A stretch of 64,000 nt of DNA from NCBI RefSeq assembly GCF_003576645.1, contig NC_044929.1, positions 7,004,982 to 7,068,981 on the forward strand, given 5' to 3'. The translations under genes were made by a program, and so were the position numbers. Positions 58,265 through 64,000 of the stretch are shown one piece after another (position 1 is the first letter of the stretch; each line of letters begins with the position of its first letter). The notes beneath the pieces were generated by a model. The model did no database searches. It was given only the letters and a program-made list of their open reading frames with translations, and was not told the origin of the DNA. This stretch comes from Ipomoea triloba. Its lineage: Eukaryota > Streptophyta > Magnoliopsida > Solanales > Convolvulaceae.

Positions 58265-59422
58265 GGCTAAAGTGTCATTTAGCACCATGAACTATATTCG
58301 CTTATTCATGCCGCACCCTGAACTTTCATATCGTATATATCGAGCCACAAACCAACAAAAAAATTTCGCGTAGAACTTTTAGCAGGTTTCCCTATCTTCC
58401 TGCTCACATGGCGTCTGATGTGGCATTTGTTTTAACCTTATATTGTCCATGTAAGCGTTTACATATTTAAAAATTAAAAAATAAAACCAAATTATTATAT
58501 TAAAATAACCAGAATTTTAATTCTCTTTATTTCCATAATGTATACTTTTCAATTTTGCAATTTCAATGTTTCAATTTTTTTTTCAGAATTTATATTTTTT
58601 GACTAGTTTTTTTGTTTAGTATTTTTTCAATTTTCCAAATTTATAGAAATTCTATTTTTTTTGTCTTCGGTTTTTGTTTTTGTTTTTTTTTTTTTAAATT
58701 TTTATTGAGCAAATACCAATTTTGGTCCCTCGACTATTACTAAAATGACAATTTTGGTTCACATGTTTCATTTCTACCAATTTTGGTCCCACGACTATTG
58801 TTTTAGTACCAATTTTCATCCACGACTATTGTTTTAGTGCCAAAATTTATCGCGCCGGTCACCCATCCGTTTAAAACATGCAAAAATCTAAAATTGTTAA
58901 GCGTATTTTCATCATTTTCAACTTAATATCTTAATTTGAGTATGAATAAATGGATTTAAGTCCTAAAATCGATCAAAATTCGCAGTTTTGTGATTGATCT
59001 TAGGGCTTAAATCTCTTTATTCATGCTCAAATTGGGATATTGAGTTGAAAAGGACGAAAATACCTTCAAAAATTTTAGATTTCGGCACGTTTTAAACGGA
59101 TGGGTGACCGGCGCGATGAATTTTGGCACTAAAACATTAGTCGTGGGACCAAAATTGGTAGTAAACAATAGTCGTGGGACCAAAATTGGTATTTGCTCTT
59201 TTTTATTTTAATATGTAAATGCTTACATGGACAACATAAGGTTAAAAGAAATGTCACATCAGTTGGAAACCTGCGCCATGTCAGCAGGAAGACAGGGAAA
59301 CCTGCTAAAAGTTTTAGGTGAATTTATTTTTTTGGTTTGTGGCTCGATTTATACGATATGAAAGTTTAGGGTGCAGCATGAATAATTGGATATAGTTCAT
59401 GGTACTAGATGACACTTTAGCC
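58265..59422. mobile_element. Mutator-like (MULE-type) non-autonomous element, 1158 bp
   Basis: The ends read GGCTAAAGTGTCATTTAGCA and the inverse CTAGATGACACTTTAGCC, inside long inverted repeats of roughly 200 bp. The flanks are the 9-bp direct repeat TATAATGTA (58256-58264 and 59423-59431). Block 1 has a single TATAATGTA at 49704-49712, the empty site. Long ends and a 9-bp duplication are the Mutator signature. The interior has no transposase; a second inverted-repeat unit is nested in it. Confidence 0.85.
58710..59200. mobile_element. Nested inverted-repeat unit inside the Mutator-like element
   Basis: The unit is bounded by GAGCAAATACCAATTTTGGT and its inverse, with further inverted copies of CCAATTTTGGTCC(C)ACGACTATTG inside. 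It reads as a separate small element that inserted into, or forms the core of, the larger one. Confidence 0.55.
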
Positions 59423-60126
59423 TATAATGTACATTCAATACTTTGACGAGCAATCATCATATAATTCATATCCCTTTTTTTTGGGCCCAGCGTTAAGTTA
59501 AGCCCTAGCATATTTTACTGAGGACCACGGTCTCTGTTTTTTAGTTTTATTTTTCACACATTAGTTTTATTATTGTAATACCAAAGTATCATTTTAATTC
59601 TACTACAGTTTCATTTGACAATATACATTATTGTATGAGCTCTATTTTGTAGTTCCATTTTCCACAAACCCAAATCCCCCATTAATCATTAATTAATTTT
59701 AGATTTATACATATATACTTTCTTGATGTCGCTGAATTCCGGCCAGTATCATAGTAGTTACCCTTATCATTCAAATTGAATGAAAGTATTCAAGCCATTT
59801 TGAATTAACTAACAAGCATCCCGATAGTGTAATATTTGTAGACCGGCCTAATCCAAATTTGATAAGCTCTGGCATATGAGTAATTATAATATGATAAATC
59901 AACAATGAGACTAAGTGACAGAAATCTTAATTCATGAAAATCTCAACAAGATAAGAGCTCTACATTATCTCAAATTAATCTAAACAAGAGCTATATATAC
60001 ATTACAAAACTTAAAGTTTTTCCTTCTGAGTTTCTATATTATCTTTATTTTTATATAGATTCTAGATTTAGATTGATGAGCCTAACGGGGAAAATGATAT
60101 AGTGTTAGGCTCCATCACATCCCAAG
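59423..60126. other. Spacer and start of tandem gene block 3
   Basis: The stretch continues the block 2 spacer to about 59515. There follows a small fragment with GAGGACCACGGTCTC (59519-59535). From about 59720 it repeats the upstream region of peptide genes 1 and 2. The hAT-like element of block 1 is absent (continuous at about 59953). Confidence 0.5.
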
Positions 60127-60243
60127 CATGCATGAGCGTTAGAAGTGCTTAATTCCTGCATTACACAGTCCAAAACCCTGCCCATTCAAAGTGAATGAAT
60201 TAATCTTGGAAGTTTAATTTGGAGCCTCTCTATCCATATAAAG
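60127..60243 (+). promoter_or_regulatory. Promoter of secreted peptide gene 3: RY motif and TATA box
   Basis: CATGCATG at 60127-60134 and CATATAAAG at 60235-60243, ~62 bp before the ATG. The TATA core is altered (CATATAAA) relative to the other two copies. Confidence 0.5.
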
Positions 60244-60304
60244 CTCTACATCTCTGGCTTGGATTTATATATATCATCTTCAACTAGCTAGCTGAGTACT
60301 GAAC

Positions 60305-60559
60305 ATGATGGCATCTTCAAAAAGTATTTGCATGGCGGCTTTCATGCTTCTACTAATTTCATCATCCCTTATTAGTGGAACCCCTCCCCCCTCTCCCTCT
60401 TCAAGTAGTTTGGGTGAAGGAGTTGTTGATACTAAAACTGAGCCTTTACACTCCTCCCTAAAGGGTTGTGAAGGAAACATGATGAAAGGAAAAAATGAAG
60501 GGAACAGTGATGAAGATATTGATTATGACAGTCACAAGGACGACATAAAAACTAGATGA
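60305..60559 (+). CDS. Small secreted acidic peptide precursor 3
   Basis: A single-exon frame of 84 residues starting MMASSKSICMAAFMLLL; the second Met (60308) matches the start of the paralogues, so either may be used. The signal peptide, PPPSPSSSS stretch and SLGEGVVDTKTEPLH core are as in the other two. The tail differs most (DEDIDYDSHKDDIKTR), placing Asp directly before the Tyr, a favourable context for tyrosine sulphation. The family is not recognised. That the frame is kept while the tail diverges suggests it is a functional gene rather than a decaying copy. Confidence 0.7.
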   Translation: MMASSKSICMAAFMLLLISSSLISGTPPPSPSSSSLGEGVVDTKTEPLHSSLKGCEGNMMKGKNEGNSDEDIDYDSHKDDIKTR

Positions 60560-61400
60560 GTGAAGCCATGACAACTAGCATGGGTTGGCTGCTAAATGTC
60601 TCCATTTGGCTACCTCAAGTTAAGTATTTTTACAATAATATTCATGACTAGTAGATTGGATACAAGGATCAATGGTAATATTATGTATTTCTCCACACTC
60701 AAATCCTTAATATAATATAATAATAATAATAAGTTAAAATAAAAGTGAGTTTTCTTTTCTTTCTTTTTTCTGTTTTATTTTTTAATACATATAAATTGAT
60801 ACAGATGTATGTGATCTTTCTTCCAATTAAATCGGTAAGATCGATGAACGTTCTACACTGGACTTCTTTAAATTGGCAGTTTGGTTTGCAAACACATTTC
60901 TTGGGTTACGTTATGATATACAACTCAAATTGAAGAACCCAATTAGAGTCTAAATTAAATTTATTAAATAATTCGATTATTCAGTTTATTAGTCTAGTCC
61001 ATTGAAAGATCGAAGTGATACAATAATCTACTCGAACGAGACATTATGAAATTGCTCCCAAATCATTGTGTTAGTAAAAGTAGTGGAGAATTCACCAAGT
61101 TAAATTGTAAATTTCATACTCATACACAAGTTGCCTCTTGATTCGCTATATCTACGCAACAATATTTGTAATTTCTATAAATTCCACCCGGGGTCCTATT
61201 TTAATTGACAGTCGTCGTGTGTTGTTAGAGAGGAGTTCATTCATGCACCATTTTCTCTCTTATTAAACCAAAGAGTTAATTCACGAATGGTCCTTTGACT
61301 ATAGCGAAATTATCTCCCAAGTAAACGGACGTCGGCTAAACAAACAGAAGACTAAATTGGTAAACATTTATAAAACTGAGGACTTAATTGAGCAAAAAAC
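60560..61400. other. 3' flank of peptide gene 3
   Basis: Shared block sequence, including the TGCACGTTCTACACTGGACT-like region also seen at 51545. No gene seen. Confidence 0.5.
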
Positions 61401-61403
61401 AAA

Positions 61404-62325
61404 ATCAATGACCAAATTAGTAATTAGTAGTAAGATTTTTGTGTTATGACCCATGGTCGCCTGCTTGGTGGGGGCGACTCCTCCGTTGTGGGTAAATGGG
61501 AAACGCAACTCTACGAACTTATAATCAATGACCAAATTAGTAATTAGTAAGATTTTTGCGTTATGACCCGTGGTCGCCTGCCTGGTGGGGGTGGCTCCTC
61601 CGTTGTGGGTAAACGGGAAACCCGACTCTACGAACCTATAATCAGTGACCAAATTAGTAATTAGTAAGATTTTTGCATGACCCCTGGTCGCCTGCCTGGT
61701 GGGGGTGGCTCCTCCGTTGTGGGTAAACGGGAAACCCGACTCTACGAACCTATAATCAGTGACCAAATTAGTAATTAGTAAGATTTTTGCATGACCCCTG
61801 GTCGCCTGCCTGGTGGGGGTGGCTCCTCCGTTGTGGGTAAACGGGAAACCCGACTCTACGAACCTATAATCAATGACCAAATTAGTAATTAGTAAGATTT
61901 TTGCATGACCCCTGGTCGCCTGCCTAGTGGGGGTGGCTCCTCCGTTGTGGGTAAACGGGAAACCCGACTCTACGAACCTATAATCAATGACCAAATTAGT
62001 AATTAGTAAGATTTTTGCATGACCCCTGGTCGCCTGCCTAGTGGGGGTGGCTCCTCCGTTGTGGGTAAACGGGAAACCCGACTCTACGAACCTATAATCA
62101 ATGACCAAATTAGTAATTAGTAAGATTTTTGCATGACCTGTGGTCGCCTGCCTGGTGGGGGTGGCTCCTCCGTTGTGGGTAAACGGGAAACCCGACTCTA
62201 CGAACCTATAATCAATGACCAAATTAGTAATTAGTCAGATTTTTGTATTATGACCCGTGGTCGCCTACCTGGTGGGGGTGGCTCCTCCGTAGTGGGTAAA
62301 CGGGAAAATCGACTCTACGAACCAG
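61404..62325 (-). repeat. 114-bp minisatellite, ~8 units
   Basis: Units built on GTAATTAGTAAGATTTTTGC, GGTCGCCTGCCTGGTGGGGG and CGGGAAACCCGACTCTACGA repeat eight times; the first units and the last are slightly longer (extra TGTTATG). Because 114 is a multiple of three and the unit has no stop in one minus-strand frame, a 284-residue frame stays open across it, encoding a 38-residue repeat. No signal peptide, promoter or related protein is apparent, so it is treated as non-coding. It is absent from blocks 1 and 2. Confidence 0.9.
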
Positions 62326-63057
62326 AGGAAAGGAGGTTGTTAAGGCCGGAGCTTTTTGTAGTGCTAGCAGAAATAATGCAAGTGAATGAATCCCACCCCT
62401 TAGCGTCTTAGCGAGTGAAATGCTTAGGTAATTAGCTATCTTAATTCATTTAGTTTTAATATGACGACACAAGTATATATTATTGATCATGCAATTTGAA
62501 AAAACATTAAATTAATCGTGCATAAGTACATATTATAATATGTACATTTGCAAGCCATACTTTAACATGAATACAACCCAAATAAAACTAATTCGATCAC
62601 ATTTAGTTTAATTATATACAATTTTAATAGGGAAAACAAATCCAACACATAAATGAAAATTTAGGATAAAATGGCTAATGAAACTGCTTTTAATTTTTTT
62701 TTTTAAAAGTAGAGTGTATATTTTGTAATTTTTTTTTATAATACGATGGGAATAAATTTTATTTTATTTTTTAAAAAAAAGACTTCTAGCTGATTTTTTG
62801 ATTGTTTACGATCTTAATATCTTTTGGTAAAATATGAAGCTAATTGATGAAAATAAAGAAAGAGAAACGATGATTTGATGTAAAAATGTAATCCATTTAT
62901 CTCCATAATATATAGTTTAAGAGTAATACAGTACTAAACATGCATGGTGATAATCAATATTTAGGAGATGAAGGAAATCATTTTTTCCTCATTTCACGTG
63001 ATTATTATATTACTCTTCTGTCACAAATCCAAATCCCCCATTAATCATTAATTAATT
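62326..63057. other. Intergenic region between the minisatellite and inhibitor-like gene 4
   Basis: From about 62500 this matches the corresponding 3' flanks in blocks 1 and 2. It contains T-rich homopolymers and no gene. Confidence 0.5.
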
Positions 63058-63648
63058 TTAGACTGAACGATAATTGTTCATAAATGCCAATGCCACTATT
63101 TGGGAATTAAAAGATGCATCTGCCTTTGCATGGAACTCGGCCCAAAGACCACTCTGTCTCTCGGCAGCGGAGAAATTGCATTGTCCCATCGCCCTAGCAA
63201 TATTGTTGTCTATATTTTCTCCCAACACATCAATAGAGAGCTTCTTGACAGCAACATTGACGTAAACTTCCCCAATTGTTTTAATGACAACGCTCATTGA
63301 TTCCCAGCAGCTCTTCAAATCTTTGAGCTCTCCCTTGCTCAAAGATTTATCTGAATCTATTTTGCTCTTGAAATCCTCGACGACTTTGGCTTTCTTGCGA
63401 GCTTCATTTACAACGATGGCCGCAGCTTCCCGCTTCCCAGAGTGGGCGATGAGGCTGGCTTTGCTAGCAAGGAAGTCCCGAGCACAAAATGTGATCAAAG
63501 AGCGACCGCCTAGGCTTGGGCCAAGGGCTTCGGAGCATGCCTTAACAAGTCGGGTTTTATCAGAAGGGGAAGGTGAATGGTGAGCGGTGGCAACGGTGAA
63601 TGCCACGAAGAAGATGAGGAGCATAGATGGAAGGGTGGCAGATGCCAT
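63058..63648 (-). CDS. Secreted four-cysteine PMEI/invertase-inhibitor-like protein 3 (block 3)
   Basis: A single exon of 196 residues with intact signal peptide and the four cysteines (38, 55, 114, 157). It is the most divergent copy: GPSLGGRS, LASKASLIAHS, KVVEDFKS instead of KVIIDFKS, LSIDVLGEN, and NNIARAMGQCNFSA, which removes the NIT glycosylation sequon of the other copies. Start choice is as for the paralogues, with the upstream ATG near the TATA-like box rejected. Convergent with peptide gene 3. The family assignment is tentative for the same cysteine-spacing reason as in the other copies. Confidence 0.6.
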   Translation of the reverse strand: MASATLPSMLLIFFVAFTVATAHHSPSPSDKTRLVKACSEALGPSLGGRSLITFCARDFLASKASLIAHSGKREAAAIVVNEARKKAKVVEDFKSKIDSDKSLSKGELKDLKSCWESMSVVIKTIGEVYVNVAVKKLSIDVLGENIDNNIARAMGQCNFSAAERQSGLWAEFHAKADASFNSQIVALAFMNNYRSV

Positions 63649-64000
63649 GTTATTAGGTAGATTGATGGGGATTAGGGGGCAAGATGTGAAGTGTGACAGA
63701 GATAGGAAATATGTGGAGAAATGGGGTGATTTTTCATGCATGGTATTGTGGAGTTTAAATATAAAAAGATGCACATATGTAATGGATATGAGAAAGTATA
63801 GGCAACAATATGAAGAATGGTTCTTACTTTAAATTTTAGTTCACTCATGCTTTGAGTGAATTAAATTAGTTCATTCCCCACCCACATATCAATTTCAACA
63901 ACCAAATGAATTGATCAAAATGCATATAATACAATATAAAGTACAAAGTATCCCCATATGCAACAGAGTCAACAGTGTTCAAAAAAAAAAAAAAAAAAAA
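63649..64000. other. Promoter side of inhibitor-like gene in block 3
   Basis: The TATA-like and CATGCATG leader words are conserved (about 63735-63760). The window ends in an A homopolymer. No further gene seen. Confidence 0.5.

Overview
This is nuclear DNA from a flowering plant, probably a dicot. The evidence is split genes with long introns, a chloroplast Rieske oxygenase family, very AT-rich intergenic DNA, (TA)n microsatellites, and many plant-type transposons (Helitron, hAT, Mutator-like, copia remnant, LTR element). The species cannot be fixed from the sequence. No complete ribosomal RNA or tRNA gene, CRISPR array or bacterial-type operon was seen.

Layout. 1-18.9 kb is gene-poor: low-complexity and repeat DNA, a hAT-like element around an assembly gap, a Helitron at 8.5-9.5 kb, three near-identical AT-rich blocks at 9.9-16.4 kb, and an inverted-repeat element packed with minisatellite at 17.1-18.5 kb. 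18.9-33.4 kb carries two tandem, apparently intact seven-exon genes on the minus strand for a PTC52-like (pheophorbide a oxygenase/TIC55 family) Rieske monooxygenase. They are separated by a 4.1 kb insertion, which holds a non-autonomous LTR element, and by a hAT element. 33.5-44 kb is repeats: a copia remnant, a second minisatellite-bearing inverted-repeat element, a 2.4 kb GC-rich array of stacked palindromes, and a hAT-like element. 44.5-64 kb is a tandem gene cluster of three ~8-9 kb blocks. Each block pairs a plus-strand gene for a small secreted peptide with a convergent minus-strand gene for a secreted four-cysteine protein resembling pectin methylesterase/invertase inhibitors.

The blocks act as each other's empty-site controls. 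A Helitron, a Mutator-like element and a hAT-like element each sit in one block and are missing, with target site restored, from another, so their ends can be placed to the base.

Three observations stand out. (1) A family of inverted-repeat elements shares GTGGACC-rich palindromic ends and, in most copies, an AACGACGTCGTT-like palindrome, but carries unrelated internal minisatellites. (2) Both oxygenase genes have an intron that only works in frame with AT-AC borders. (3) The palindrome array at 36.7-39.1 kb. A caution: six of the seven N positions are flanked by sequence repeated on the other side, so several apparent duplications, including one inhibitor-like gene copy, may be unmerged contig overlaps or haplotypes.
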